NCBI GenBank assembly: GCA_035726825.1
Contig: JALNTX010000017.1
Coordinates: forward strand, 1-64,000
DNA from: Pseudocitrobacter sp913778145
GTDB taxonomy: Bacteria; Pseudomonadota; Gammaproteobacteria; Enterobacterales; Enterobacteriaceae
DNA: 64,000 bases
Reading direction: 5' to 3'
The notes under the pieces were generated by a model. The model did not search any database. It was not told where the DNA came from and saw nothing but the letters and a program-made list of their open reading frames with translations. Numbering within the stretch: the stretch's first letter is position 1; each line of letters begins with the position of its first letter. This document shows, piece after piece, positions 7,863-17,129 of the stretch. The position numbers and the translations under genes were made by a program.

Positions 7863-8768
7863 ATGCAATTACGTAAACTGACCGCAGCCATGCTGGCGAT
7901 GGGATTATGCGCCGGGCTGGCACACGCAGAAGATGCGCCAGCGGCAGGTAGTACCCTGGACAAAATCGCCAAAAACGGCGTGATCGTTGTCGGACACCGT
8001 GAATCTTCCGTTCCGTTCTCTTACTACGACAACCAGCAAAAAGTGGTCGGCTATTCTCAGGATTACTCCAACGCCATCGTTGAAGCCGTAAAGAAGAAGC
8101 TGAACAAGCCTGACCTTCAGGTCAAACTGATTCCTGTCACTTCTCAGAACCGTATCCCGCTGCTGCAAAACGGCACCTTTGATTTTGAGTGCGGCTCTAC
8201 CACCAACAACCTCGAGCGCCAGAAACAAGCGGCTTTCTCTGACACTATCTTTGTCGTCGGCACCCGTCTGCTGACCAAAAAAGGCGGCGACATTAAAGAC
8301 TTCGCGGACCTGAAAGGCAAAGCGGTGGTTGTGACTTCCGGCACCACCTCTGAAATTCTGCTGCACAAGCTGAATGACGAACAGAAAATGGATATGCGCA
8401 TCATCAGCGCTAAAGACCACGGTGACTCCTTCCGTACCCTGGAAAGCGGTCGCGCGGTTGCATTTATGATGGATGATGCCCTGCTGGCCGGTGAGCGCGC
8501 GAAAGCGAAGAAACCAGACAACTGGGAAATCGTTGGCAAGCCGCAGTCGCAGGAAGCCTACGGCTGTATGCTGCGTAAAAACGACCCGGACTTCAAAAAG
8601 CTGATGGATGACACCATCGCTCAGGCGCAAACCTCCGGCGAAGCGGCTAAATGGTTTGATAAGTGGTTCAAAAACCCAATCCCACCGAAAAACCTCAACA
8701 TGAACTTTGAACTGTCTGACGAAATGAAGGCCCTGTTTAAAGAACCGAATGACAAAGCCCTGAACTAA
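7863..8768 (+). CDS. gltI: glutamate/aspartate ABC transporter, periplasmic binding protein GltI
   Basis: Captures L-glutamate and L-aspartate in the periplasm for the GltJKL importer. The start (MQLRKLTAAMLAMG) was chosen over an upstream ATG at 7836 because AAGGAG sits at the correct distance and it gives 301 residues with a proper signal peptide cleaved after AHA near residue 21. The family-3 solute-binding fold covers about 35-260, with IVVGHRESSVPFSYYD near the start and CGSTTNN in the ligand cleft. It is the first gene of gltIJKL, followed by the SroC region and a terminator before gltJ. Confidence 0.96.
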   Translation: MQLRKLTAAMLAMGLCAGLAHAEDAPAAGSTLDKIAKNGVIVVGHRESSVPFSYYDNQQKVVGYSQDYSNAIVEAVKKKLNKPDLQVKLIPVTSQNRIPLLQNGTFDFECGSTTNNLERQKQAAFSDTIFVVGTRLLTKKGGDIKDFADLKGKAVVVTSGTTSEILLHKLNDEQKMDMRIISAKDHGDSFRTLESGRAVAFMMDDALLAGERAKAKKPDNWEIVGKPQSQEAYGCMLRKNDPDFKKLMDDTIAQAQTSGEAAKWFDKWFKNPIPPKNLNMNFELSDEMKALFKEPNDKALN

Positions 8769-8917
8769 TTATAACAACCAGGGCGGGACTACCTGCCCTC
8801 TCGATTGTTGAATAGCACGGACAGACTACAGGTCTGGCGGTCGTTCCCCGCCGGGCCCGAATATCGCAGTACGCCGTTCACCAATCTTCGAGGGTAGCAC
8901 TGCTACCCTTTTTTTTC
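8769..8917 (+). ncRNA. sroC: SroC small RNA (GcvB sponge), gltI-gltJ intergenic
   Basis: The gltI-gltJ gap has the position, size and structure of SroC, which in E. coli and Salmonella is cut from the gltIJKL mRNA and pairs with the GcvB sRNA. Visible features are a GGCGGGACTACCTGCCC hairpin near the 5' end, the conserved GGACAGACTACAGGTCTGG hairpin (8820-8838), and a terminal hairpin with a 9-U tract. The 5' end is processed, so its exact position is uncertain. Confidence 0.75.
8891..8917 (+). terminator. intra-operon terminator / 3' end of SroC
   Basis: An 8-bp stem (AGGGTAGC / GCTACCCT) with a 3-base loop is followed by a run of T. It both ends SroC and reduces read-through into gltJ. Confidence 0.88.
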
Positions 8918-8929
8918 TGGAGTAGATTT

Positions 8930-9670
8930 ATGTCAATAGACTGGAACTGGGGGATCTTTCTTCAGCAAGCCCCGTTCGGCAACACCACCTATCTTGGCTG
9001 GCTATGGAGTGGTTTTCAGGTCACCGTCGCCCTGTCGATTACCGCCTGGATTATCGCGTTCTTCGTTGGCTCCCTGTTCGGCATCCTGCGTACCGTCCCA
9101 AACCGTTTCCTCTCCGGTATCGGCACGCTGTACGTTGAACTGTTTCGTAACGTTCCGCTGATCGTGCAGTTCTTTACCTGGTACCTGGTGGTGCCGGAAT
9201 TGCTGCCAGAAGATCTGGGGATGTGGTTTAAAGCAGAGCTGGATCCTAACATTCAGTTCTTCCTCTCATCAATGATCTGTCTTGGCCTCTTCACCGCGGC
9301 ACGCGTGTGCGAGCAGGTGCGCGCAGCGATTCAGTCGCTGCCGCGCGGGCAGAAAAACGCCGGTCTGGCGATGGGCTTAACGCTGCCGCAAACGTATCGT
9401 TACGTGCTGCTGCCGAACGCCTACCGCGTGATTGTGCCGCCAATGACCTCAGAGATGATGAACCTGGTGAAAAACTCAGCCATCGCCTCGACCATCGGCC
9501 TGGTCGATATGGCGGCGCAGGCAGGCAAACTGCTGGATTACTCGGCGCATGCCTGGGAATCGTTCACCGCTATCACCCTTGCTTATGTCTTGATCAACGC
9601 CTTCATTATGCTGGTGATGACCCTGGTGGAACGTAAAGTTCGCCTGCCGGGCAATATGGGAGGCAAATAA
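8930..9670 (+). CDS. gltJ: glutamate/aspartate ABC transporter permease GltJ
   Basis: Inner-membrane permease subunit of the GltIJKL importer, paired with GltK. The 246 residues have about five membrane segments and the HisM/GlnP-type ABC signature region around residues 120-180 (ARVCEQVRAAIQSLPRGQKNAGLAMG), where the EAA loop contacts the ATPase GltL. A Shine-Dalgarno (TGGAG) follows the SroC terminator. The stop codon overlaps the gltK start by one base (TAATG). Confidence 0.95.
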   Translation: MSIDWNWGIFLQQAPFGNTTYLGWLWSGFQVTVALSITAWIIAFFVGSLFGILRTVPNRFLSGIGTLYVELFRNVPLIVQFFTWYLVVPELLPEDLGMWFKAELDPNIQFFLSSMICLGLFTAARVCEQVRAAIQSLPRGQKNAGLAMGLTLPQTYRYVLLPNAYRVIVPPMTSEMMNLVKNSAIASTIGLVDMAAQAGKLLDYSAHAWESFTAITLAYVLINAFIMLVMTLVERKVRLPGNMGGK

Positions 9671-10347
9671 TGTACGAGTTTGACTGGAGTTCTATCGTTC
9701 CTTCCCTGCCCTATCTGCTTGCCGGGCTGATGGTGACGCTGAAAATTACCGTAACGGCCGTTATCGTCGGTATCGTCTGGGGCACCATCCTGGCGGTGAT
9801 GCGTCTGTCGACCTTCGCGCCCATTTCCTGGTTTGCCAAAACCTACGTTAACGTTTTCCGCTCCATTCCGCTGGTGATGGTGCTGCTGTGGTTTTACCTC
9901 ATCGTGCCGGGGCTGTTGCAGGATGTGCTGGGGTTGTCGCCGAAAACCGATATCCGCCTGATCTCCGCGATGGTGGCGTTCTCGATGTTTGAAGCGGCCT
10001 ACTATTCAGAAATTATCCGCGCAGGGATTCAGAGTATTTCGCGCGGACAATCCAGCGCCGCACTGGCGCTCGGGATGACCCACTGGCAGTCAATGAAGCT
10101 CATCATTCTGCCGCAGGCTTTCCGCGCGATGGTGCCGCTGCTGCTCACCCAGGGGATCGTCCTGTTCCAGGATACCTCGCTGGTGTATGTCTTAAGTCTT
10201 GCCGATTTCTTCCGTACCGCCTCCACCATCGGTGAGCGTGACGGAACCCAGGTCGAAATGATCCTGTTTGCCGGCGCCGTTTATTTTGTGATTAGCCTGA
10301 GTGCTTCGTTGTTGGTCAGCTACTTGAAAAGAAGGACAGTTCAATGA
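9670..10347 (+). CDS. gltK: glutamate/aspartate ABC transporter permease GltK
   Basis: Second permease subunit of the GltIJKL importer. The 225-residue polytopic protein has five predicted membrane segments and the EAA loop region SEIIRAGIQSISRGQSSAAL near residues 115-134. It overlaps gltJ by one base and gltL by four, a tightly coupled arrangement. Confidence 0.95.
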   Translation: MYEFDWSSIVPSLPYLLAGLMVTLKITVTAVIVGIVWGTILAVMRLSTFAPISWFAKTYVNVFRSIPLVMVLLWFYLIVPGLLQDVLGLSPKTDIRLISAMVAFSMFEAAYYSEIIRAGIQSISRGQSSAALALGMTHWQSMKLIILPQAFRAMVPLLLTQGIVLFQDTSLVYVLSLADFFRTASTIGERDGTQVEMILFAGAVYFVISLSASLLVSYLKRRTVQ

Positions 10348-11069
10348 TTACCCTGAAAAATGTTTCTAAATGGTATGGTCAATTTCAGGTGCTGACCGAC
10401 TGCTCCACCGAAGTGAAAAAAGGTGAAGTCGTGGTCGTCTGCGGCCCGTCAGGCTCCGGGAAATCGACGCTGATTAAAACGGTGAATGGTCTTGAGCCCG
10501 TACAGAAAGGCGAGATCCTGGTGAACGGGATTCAGGTTAACGATAAAAAAACCAACCTTGCGGCGCTGCGCTCAAAGGTTGGGATGGTGTTCCAGCATTT
10601 TGAGCTGTTCCCGCATTTGTCGATTATCGAAAACCTGACGCTGGCGCAGGTAAAAGTGCTGAAGCGCGACAAAGCAGCATCCCGCGAAAAAGGGCTGAAA
10701 CTGCTGGAGCGCGTAGGGCTTTCCGCACACGCCAACAAGTTCCCGTCGCAGCTTTCCGGCGGCCAGCAGCAGCGTGTGGCGATCGCCCGTGCGCTGTGTA
10801 TGGATCCGGTGGCGATGCTGTTTGATGAACCCACTTCTGCGCTCGATCCCGAGATGATCAACGAAGTACTGGACGTGATGGTTGAGCTGGCTAACGAAGG
10901 CATGACCATGATGGTGGTGACCCACGAAATGGGCTTTGCCCGTAAAGTGGCGAACCGGGTGATCTTTATGGATGAAGGTAAAATCGTTGAAGACTCCGAG
11001 AAAGAGGCCTTCTTCGCCAATCCGAAATCGGAACGCGCCAAAGACTTCCTCGCGAAAATTCTGCATTGA
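10344..11069 (+). CDS. gltL: glutamate/aspartate ABC transporter ATPase GltL
   Basis: Nucleotide-binding subunit that powers GltJK. The 241 residues show Walker A GPSGSGKST near 34-42, the signature LSGGQQQR near 138-145, Walker B AMLFDEPTSALDP near 156-168 and the switch histidine in VVTHEMG. This is the polar amino-acid importer ATPase family. It ends the operon and is followed by a GC-rich hairpin. Confidence 0.96.
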   Translation: MITLKNVSKWYGQFQVLTDCSTEVKKGEVVVVCGPSGSGKSTLIKTVNGLEPVQKGEILVNGIQVNDKKTNLAALRSKVGMVFQHFELFPHLSIIENLTLAQVKVLKRDKAASREKGLKLLERVGLSAHANKFPSQLSGGQQQRVAIARALCMDPVAMLFDEPTSALDPEMINEVLDVMVELANEGMTMMVVTHEMGFARKVANRVIFMDEGKIVEDSEKEAFFANPKSERAKDFLAKILH

Positions 11070-11075
11070 TCTTTT

Positions 11076-11101
11076 CGGCGCGCGCTTCAGAGTGCGCGCC
11101 G
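11076..11101 (+). terminator. hairpin after gltL
   Basis: CGGCGCGC and GCGCGCCG form an 8-bp GC stem 6 bases after the gltL stop. The T-rich stretch only comes 8 bases later, so it is a weaker terminator candidate. Confidence 0.5.
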
Positions 11102-11189
11102 CTTCACGCTTTTCTGTATATCCCCTCGAATGCATTGCCATGCAGCGCTAACCTTGTCGCAAAAATGCCTGACCAGACAAGGAGTAACT

Positions 11190-12125
11190 ATGGCAACCCC
11201 AATCATTCTCGACTGCGACCCAGGACACGACGATGCCATTGCCATCGTGCTGGCCCTCGCCTCCCCGGAACTGGACGTCAAAGCCATCACCTCCTCCGCC
11301 GGAAACCAAACGCCGGACAAAACCCTGCGTAACGTGCTACGCATGCTCACGCTGCTCAAGCGCCCCGACATTCCGGTGGCGGGCGGCGCGATTAAGCCGC
11401 TGATGCGTAAACTGATTATTGCCGATAACGTTCACGGTGAAAGCGGGCTCGATGGCCCGGCGCTGCCGGAACCCGGTTTTGCCCCGCTTACCTGCACCGC
11501 AGTGGAGCTAATGGCGAAAACGCTGCGTGAAAGTGCGGAACCCGTCACGATTGTTTCCACCGGCCCGCAAACCAACGTCGCCCTGCTGCTCAACAGCCAC
11601 CCGGAACTGCACGCCAGGATCGCGCAAATCGTGATTATGGGCGGCGCCATGAGTCTGGGCAACTGGACGCCTGCCGCAGAATTCAATATCTACGTTGACC
11701 CGGAAGCCGCCGAAATTGTGTTCCAGTCCGGCATTCCGGTGGTGATGGCGGGGCTGGATGTCACGCATAAAGCGCAAATTCACACCGAAGATACGGAGCG
11801 ATTCCGCGCCATTGGTAACCCGATTTCCACCATTGTTGCCGAGCTGCTCGACTTCTTCCTCGAATATCACAAAGATGAAAAATGGGGCTTCGTCGGCGCG
11901 CCGCTGCATGACCCGTGCACCATCGCCTGGCTATTGAAACCAGAGTTGTTTACCACCGTGGAACGTTGGGTCGGCGTGGAAACGCAGGGCAAATATACCC
12001 AGGGGATGACTGTCGTGGATTACTATTTCCTCACCGGCAATAAACCGAACGCGCAGGTGATGGTCGATGTGGATCGTCAGGGGTTTGTGGATTTGCTGGC
12101 GGAAAGATTAGCGTTTTACCATTGA
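11190..12125 (+). CDS. rihA: pyrimidine-specific ribonucleoside hydrolase RihA
   Basis: Cleaves the N-glycosidic bond of cytidine and uridine to base and ribose (nucleoside salvage). The start at the ATG behind CAAGGAG gives 311 residues, the E. coli length. The nucleoside-hydrolase signature is present at the N-terminus (DCDPGHDDA, D8, D10, D14, D15, calcium ligands), as is VIMGGA near 148-153. In E. coli several genes (hscC and neighbours) separate rihA from ybeL; here only a REP doublet does. Confidence 0.95.
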   Translation: MATPIILDCDPGHDDAIAIVLALASPELDVKAITSSAGNQTPDKTLRNVLRMLTLLKRPDIPVAGGAIKPLMRKLIIADNVHGESGLDGPALPEPGFAPLTCTAVELMAKTLRESAEPVTIVSTGPQTNVALLLNSHPELHARIAQIVIMGGAMSLGNWTPAAEFNIYVDPEAAEIVFQSGIPVVMAGLDVTHKAQIHTEDTERFRAIGNPISTIVAELLDFFLEYHKDEKWGFVGAPLHDPCTIAWLLKPELFTTVERWVGVETQGKYTQGMTVVDYYFLTGNKPNAQVMVDVDRQGFVDLLAERLAFYH

Positions 12126-12129
12126 TAAA

Positions 12130-12205
12130 CGCCCGATGGCGCTTCGCTTACCGGGCCTACGGATAAAACCATATTGTAGGCCGGATAAGCGTAGCGCATC
12201 CGGCA
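12130..12205. repeat. REP doublet (BIME) between rihA and ybeL
   Basis: Two REP units in opposite orientation, GCCCGATGGCGCTTCGC...GGGCCTAC and GTAGGCCGGATAAGC...CCGGCAC, are separated by about 15 bases. They sit between the convergent ends of rihA and ybeL, a typical BIME position. Confidence 0.85.
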
Positions 12206-12212
12206 CAAATCC

Positions 12213-12695
12213 TTACGGCTCGAACGGCCTTCTCTGGAACTGGTCATGCCCGCATTTCGGGCACAGCGGCAGCACGTCCGGCGTATAGACCGCGAGATGG
12301 AAGTGGCATTTCTCGCACACCAGATTGCCAAGCCCTACCACCTCACCGCTGTGATACACGCCATGATGATTGAGATCCTGGAAGACTTCGCGCCATTCCA
12401 GCTGCGTTTTATCGGTGATGTCCGCCAGCTCCTGCCAGATACTTTCCTTGATGACGCGTAAAAATACGCTGTCTTCTTCATCATCCTGACTTTCGCTGTA
12501 GCTCATGGCGAACTCTTCCAGATCGCGCTTAACCGCGCGTATCAGTTCATCCACTTCCGTACGCGTTAACTCGCCGGTCTGGATAACCCGCGCACGCGCC
12601 TGTTCCACCAGCACATCGATATCACGCTCGCCGTTGCGTAGACGTTCGGTCAGCGTCGTCACCAGTTCGCGGTAAAATTGAGCAACCTTGTTCAT
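12213..12695 (-). CDS. ybeL: zinc-ribbon protein YbeL (DUF1451)
   Basis: A conserved enterobacterial protein of unknown function. The 160 residues are highly charged and helical in the first 100 (MNKVAQFYRELVTTLTERL...), consistent with a coiled coil. They end in a zinc ribbon with two C-x2-C knuckles (CEKC and CPKC) near residues 128-148. It is convergent with rihA and divergent from leuS, as in E. coli. No enzyme motif is visible. Confidence 0.9.
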   Translation of the reverse strand: MNKVAQFYRELVTTLTERLRNGERDIDVLVEQARARVIQTGELTRTEVDELIRAVKRDLEEFAMSYSESQDDEEDSVFLRVIKESIWQELADITDKTQLEWREVFQDLNHHGVYHSGEVVGLGNLVCEKCHFHLAVYTPDVLPLCPKCGHDQFQRRPFEP

Positions 12696-12918
12696 TGTTT
12701 CCTCTCCCGGGCAGTTAACCTACTCTTATAATAGACCTTATTTCTTCACTACTCTGTCAGCTACCCCACAGAGTTCGTAAATCAGTGTCCGGGCTTTTCA
12801 TCGCCATAATGTGTGAAAGGCTGTTTTGACGATGCGCTTTGGGCTATGCTATGCGGATCTGATTACCACATCCATTGGCTACATTGTAGCTGTATTGAAA
12901 ACAGGACCACTGGCTGCC

Positions 12919-15501
12919 ATGCAAGAGCAATACCGCCCGGAAGAGATAGAATCGAAAGTCCAGCAACATTGGGACGAGAAGCGTACCTTTGAAGTAACTG
13001 AAGACGAGAGCAAAGAGAAGTATTACTGCCTGTCGATGCTTCCTTATCCTTCTGGTCGACTACACATGGGCCACGTGCGTAACTACACCATCGGTGACGT
13101 GATCGCCCGTTATCAGCGCATGCTGGGCAAAAACGTACTGCAACCAATCGGTTGGGATGCGTTCGGTCTGCCGGCAGAAGGTGCTGCGGTGAAAAACAAT
13201 ACGGCCCCGGCACCGTGGACGTATGACAACATCGCCTACATGAAAAACCAGCTCAAAATGCTGGGCTTCGGCTATGACTGGAGCCGCGAGCTGGCGACCT
13301 GTACCCCGGAATATTACCGTTGGGAGCAGAAATTCTTCACCGAGCTGTATAAAAAAGGCCTGGTCTACAAGAAAACCTCTGCGGTCAACTGGTGCCCGAA
13401 CGATCAAACCGTTCTGGCGAACGAACAGGTTATTGACGGCTGCTGCTGGCGCTGCGATACCAAAGTTGAGCGTAAAGAGATCCCGCAGTGGTTTATCAAA
13501 ATCACCGCTTACGCTGACGAACTGCTGAACGACCTGGATACGCTGGATCACTGGCCTGACACGGTGAAAACCATGCAGCGTAACTGGATTGGCCGTTCCG
13601 AAGGTGTGGAAATCTCCTTCGACGTAAACGACTACGCCGACAAGTTGACCGTGTACACCACCCGTCCAGACACCTTTATGGGTTGTACTTACCTGGCTGT
13701 TGCCGCAGGTCACCCGCTGGCCCAGCAGGCTGCTGCCAACAACCCGACGCTGGCGGCTTTCATTGATGAATGCCGTAACACCAAAGTGGCCGAAGCCGAT
13801 ATGGCGACCATGGAGAAAAAAGGCGTCGACACCGGTTTTAAAGCGATTCATCCGCTGACCGGCGAAGCCATTCCGGTTTGGGCGGCTAACTTTGTTCTGA
13901 TGGAATACGGCACTGGCGCAGTCATGGCCGTTCCGGGTCACGATCAGCGCGACTATGAGTTCGCCACCAAATACGGTCTGAACATTAAGCCGGTTATCCT
14001 GGCCGCAGACGGTTCGGAACCGGACCTCTCTGAGCAAGCGCTGACTGAAAAAGGCACCCTGTTCAACTCCGGCGAATTCGACGGCCTGAGCTACGAAGAG
14101 GGCTTTAACGCTATCGCCGACAAACTGGCCGCGATGGGCGTGGGCGAACGTAAAGTGAATTACCGTCTGCGCGACTGGGGGGTTTCCCGCCAGCGTTACT
14201 GGGGCGCGCCGATTCCGATGGTAACCCTGGAAGACGGCACCGTTATCCCAACGCCTGAAGATCAGCTGCCGGTTATCCTGCCGGAAGATGTCGTTATGGA
14301 CGGCATCACCAGCCCAATCAAAGCTGACCCGGAGTGGGCGAAAACCACCGTTAACGGTCAGCCTGCGCTGCGTGAAACCGACACCTTTGACACCTTTATG
14401 GAATCTTCATGGTACTACGCACGCTACACCTGCCCGCAGTATCAGGAAGGCATGCTGGATTCCGACGCGGCCAACTACTGGCTGCCGGTGGATATTTACA
14501 TTGGCGGTATCGAACACGCCATCATGCACCTGCTTTACTTCCGCTTCTTCCACAAACTGATGCGCGATGCCGGCATGGTGAACTCTGACGAACCGGCTAA
14601 ACAACTGCTGTGTCAGGGCATGGTGCTGGCTGACGCCTTCTACTATGTTGGTGAGAACGGCGAGCGTAACTGGGTTTCCCCGGTTGATGCTATCGTTGAA
14701 CGTGACGAGAAAGGTCGTATCGTCAAAGCGAAGGACGCGGCGGGCCATGAGCTGGTGTATACCGGCATGAGCAAAATGTCCAAGTCCAAAAATAACGGTA
14801 TCGACCCGCAGGTAATGGTTGAGCGCTACGGCGCAGACACCGTTCGTCTGTTCATGATGTTTGCTTCCCCGGCGGATATGACGCTGGAATGGCAGGAATC
14901 CGGCGTGGAAGGGGCTAACCGCTTCCTGAAACGTGTCTGGAAACTGGTTTACGAGCATACCTCTCAGGGCCCGGTTGCGGAGCTGAACGTTGATGCGCTG
15001 AGCGAAGATCAACAAGCACTGCGTCGCGATGTTCACAAAACTATCGCCAAAGTCACCGATGATATCGGTCGTCGTCAGACCTTTAACACCGCGATCGCCG
15101 CGATCATGGAGTTGATGAACAAGCTGGCGAAAGCACCGGTCGACGGCGAGCAGGATCGCGCCCTGATGCAGGAAGCGCTGCTGGCGGTGGTGCGTATGCT
15201 TAACCCGTTCACGCCGCACGCCAGCTTCACCCTGTGGCGTGAACTGGGAGGTGTTGGCGATATCGACAACGCACCGTGGCCGGTGGCTGACGAAAAAGCG
15301 ATGGTAGAAAACACCACGCTGGTCGTCGTCCAGGTGAACGGTAAAGTGCGCGGTAAAATCACCGTGGCCGTTGACGCGACCGAAGAACAGGTTCGTGAAC
15401 GTGCAGGCCAGGAACACCTGGTGGCGAAATACCTTGATGGCGTTACCGTACGTAAAGTGATTTACGTGCCGGGTAAACTCCTTAACCTGGTCGTGGGCTA
15501 A
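12919..15501 (+). CDS. leuS: leucyl-tRNA synthetase LeuS
   Basis: Class I aminoacyl-tRNA synthetase that charges tRNA-Leu. The start MQEQYRPEEIE was chosen, although the frame is open 31 codons upstream, because it gives the E. coli length of 860 residues. Motifs are HMGH (the HIGH signature, near 49-52), the inserted CP1 editing domain (about 225-420, with TTRPDT), and KMSKS near 619-623. It is the first gene of leuS-lptE-holA-nadD, and lptE starts 14 bases after its stop. Confidence 0.98.
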   Translation: MQEQYRPEEIESKVQQHWDEKRTFEVTEDESKEKYYCLSMLPYPSGRLHMGHVRNYTIGDVIARYQRMLGKNVLQPIGWDAFGLPAEGAAVKNNTAPAPWTYDNIAYMKNQLKMLGFGYDWSRELATCTPEYYRWEQKFFTELYKKGLVYKKTSAVNWCPNDQTVLANEQVIDGCCWRCDTKVERKEIPQWFIKITAYADELLNDLDTLDHWPDTVKTMQRNWIGRSEGVEISFDVNDYADKLTVYTTRPDTFMGCTYLAVAAGHPLAQQAAANNPTLAAFIDECRNTKVAEADMATMEKKGVDTGFKAIHPLTGEAIPVWAANFVLMEYGTGAVMAVPGHDQRDYEFATKYGLNIKPVILAADGSEPDLSEQALTEKGTLFNSGEFDGLSYEEGFNAIADKLAAMGVGERKVNYRLRDWGVSRQRYWGAPIPMVTLEDGTVIPTPEDQLPVILPEDVVMDGITSPIKADPEWAKTTVNGQPALRETDTFDTFMESSWYYARYTCPQYQEGMLDSDAANYWLPVDIYIGGIEHAIMHLLYFRFFHKLMRDAGMVNSDEPAKQLLCQGMVLADAFYYVGENGERNWVSPVDAIVERDEKGRIVKAKDAAGHELVYTGMSKMSKSKNNGIDPQVMVERYGADTVRLFMMFASPADMTLEWQESGVEGANRFLKRVWKLVYEHTSQGPVAELNVDALSEDQQALRRDVHKTIAKVTDDIGRRQTFNTAIAAIMELMNKLAKAPVDGEQDRALMQEALLAVVRMLNPFTPHASFTLWRELGGVGDIDNAPWPVADEKAMVENTTLVVVQVNGKVRGKITVAVDATEEQVRERAGQEHLVAKYLDGVTVRKVIYVPGKLLNLVVG

Positions 15502-15515
15502 GCGCGGGAGGAAGC

Positions 15516-16097
15516 GTGCGATATTTGACAACTCTGTTGTTATCTTTGGCGGTGCTGGTCACCGCCGGATGCGGCTGGCATCTGCGTAGCACTACGCAGG
15601 TGCCCAGCGAAATGAAAACGATGATCTTCCAGTCCGGCGATCCGAACGGCCCGTTAAGCCGTGCGGTACGTAATCAGCTGCGTCTGAACGACATCACCCT
15701 GCTGGAAGACAGCACTCTGCGTAAAGACGTGCCGTCGCTGCGTATTATCAGCTCCGGCATTTCGAAAGATACCGCATCCGTGTTCCAGAACGGCCAGACG
15801 GCGGAATACCAGATGGTATTAACCGTCCGCGCGTCGGTGCTGATCCCGGGTCAGGATATCTTCCCGATCTCGACCAAAGTGTACCGTTCGTTCTTCGATA
15901 ACCCGCAGCGCGCGCTGGCGAAAGATGCCGAGCAGACGATTATCATCAACGAAATGTACGATAAAGCGGCTGAACAGCTGATCCGTAAACTGCCGAGCGT
16001 ACACATCGCCGACAGCAAAACGGCGCCAGATACCGTTCCAATGGCGGAAGAATCGCCGATTGGTCCTGGCCGCGTCTCCACCACTCTGGGTAACTGA
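15516..16097 (+). CDS. lptE: LPS-assembly lipoprotein LptE
   Basis: Outer-membrane lipoprotein that plugs the LptD barrel and completes lipopolysaccharide delivery to the cell surface. It starts at GTG behind GGGAGGAAGC. The lipobox VTAGC places the acylated cysteine at C19. The length of 193 residues equals E. coli LptE (RlpB). The central fold region is well conserved (SGDPNGPLSRAVRNQLRLN), while the C-terminal tail is Ser/Thr/Pro-rich and variable. The stop overlaps the holA start (TGATG). Confidence 0.96.
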   Translation: MRYLTTLLLSLAVLVTAGCGWHLRSTTQVPSEMKTMIFQSGDPNGPLSRAVRNQLRLNDITLLEDSTLRKDVPSLRIISSGISKDTASVFQNGQTAEYQMVLTVRASVLIPGQDIFPISTKVYRSFFDNPQRALAKDAEQTIIINEMYDKAAEQLIRKLPSVHIADSKTAPDTVPMAEESPIGPGRVSTTLGN

Positions 16098-17128
16098 TGA
16101 TTCGGTTGTATCCAGAACAACTCCGCGCGCAGCTCTCTGAAGGGCTGCGCGCGGCGTATCTGCTGCTCGGTAACGATCCGTTACTGCTCCAGGAGAGTCA
16201 GGACGCTGTGCGCCATGTGGCCACGGAACAGGGCTTTACCGAGCACCACACCTTCTCCCTCGACGCCAGCACCGACTGGAACGAGATCTTCTCGCTAAGT
16301 CAGGCCCTAAGCCTGTTCGCCAGCCGCCAGACGCTGCTGCTCCTGCTGCCGGAAAACGGCCCAAACGCCGCTATTAACGAGCAGCTGGCGCGCCTTGTTT
16401 CTCTACTACATGACGATTTGTTGCTTATTGTTCGCGGCAACAAGCTCACCAAAGCGCAGGAGAATGCGGCCTGGTTGACGTCTCTTGCCAGCAATGCCGT
16501 TCAGGTGAGCTGCCAGACGCCAGAGCAAGCCCAGCTTCCCCGCTGGTTAGCGGCGCGCGCGAAACAGCTTAATCTTCAGTTAGATGAACCCGCCAGCCAG
16601 CTATTGTGTTACTGCTACGAAGGCAACCTGCTGGCGTTATCGCAGGCGCTGGAGCGTTTATCGCTGCTGTGGCCGGACGGCAAACTGACGCTGCCACGCG
16701 TTGAGCAGGCGGTGAATGACGCGGCGCACTTTACGCCATTCCACTGGGTCGATGCCCTGCTGGCGGGAAAAAGTAAACGCGCCCTGCATATTCTGCAACA
16801 GCTGCGGCTTGAAGGCAGCGAGCCGGTCATTTTGCTGCGTACCGTGCAACGCGAACTGCTGCTACTGGTGAACCTCAAGCGCCAAAGCGCTCATACTCCG
16901 CTGCGCGCGCTGTTTGATAAACATCGTGTCTGGCAGAATCGTCGCGGTCTGGTTGGCGATGCCATTAACCGACTGAGCGGCGACCAGTTACGTCAGGCGG
17001 TTACCCTGTTGACGCAGGCGGAACTCACGCTGAAACAAGATTATGGTCAGTCTGTCTGGGCTGAACTGGAAAGCCTGTCGCTACTGCTTTGCCATAAAGC
17101 CTTAGCCGACGTATTTATTGACGGATGA
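16097..17128 (+). CDS. holA: DNA polymerase III subunit delta HolA
   Basis: Delta subunit of the clamp loader, which opens the beta sliding clamp. The 343 residues match E. coli HolA in length. The N-terminal AAA+-like domain lacks a functional Walker A, as expected for delta (LLGNDPLLLQESQD near 22-35), and is followed by the C-terminal collar domain. It overlaps lptE by one base and lies one base ahead of nadD. Confidence 0.95.
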   Translation: MIRLYPEQLRAQLSEGLRAAYLLLGNDPLLLQESQDAVRHVATEQGFTEHHTFSLDASTDWNEIFSLSQALSLFASRQTLLLLLPENGPNAAINEQLARLVSLLHDDLLLIVRGNKLTKAQENAAWLTSLASNAVQVSCQTPEQAQLPRWLAARAKQLNLQLDEPASQLLCYCYEGNLLALSQALERLSLLWPDGKLTLPRVEQAVNDAAHFTPFHWVDALLAGKSKRALHILQQLRLEGSEPVILLRTVQRELLLLVNLKRQSAHTPLRALFDKHRVWQNRRGLVGDAINRLSGDQLRQAVTLLTQAELTLKQDYGQSVWAELESLSLLLCHKALADVFIDG

Positions 17129-17129
17129 T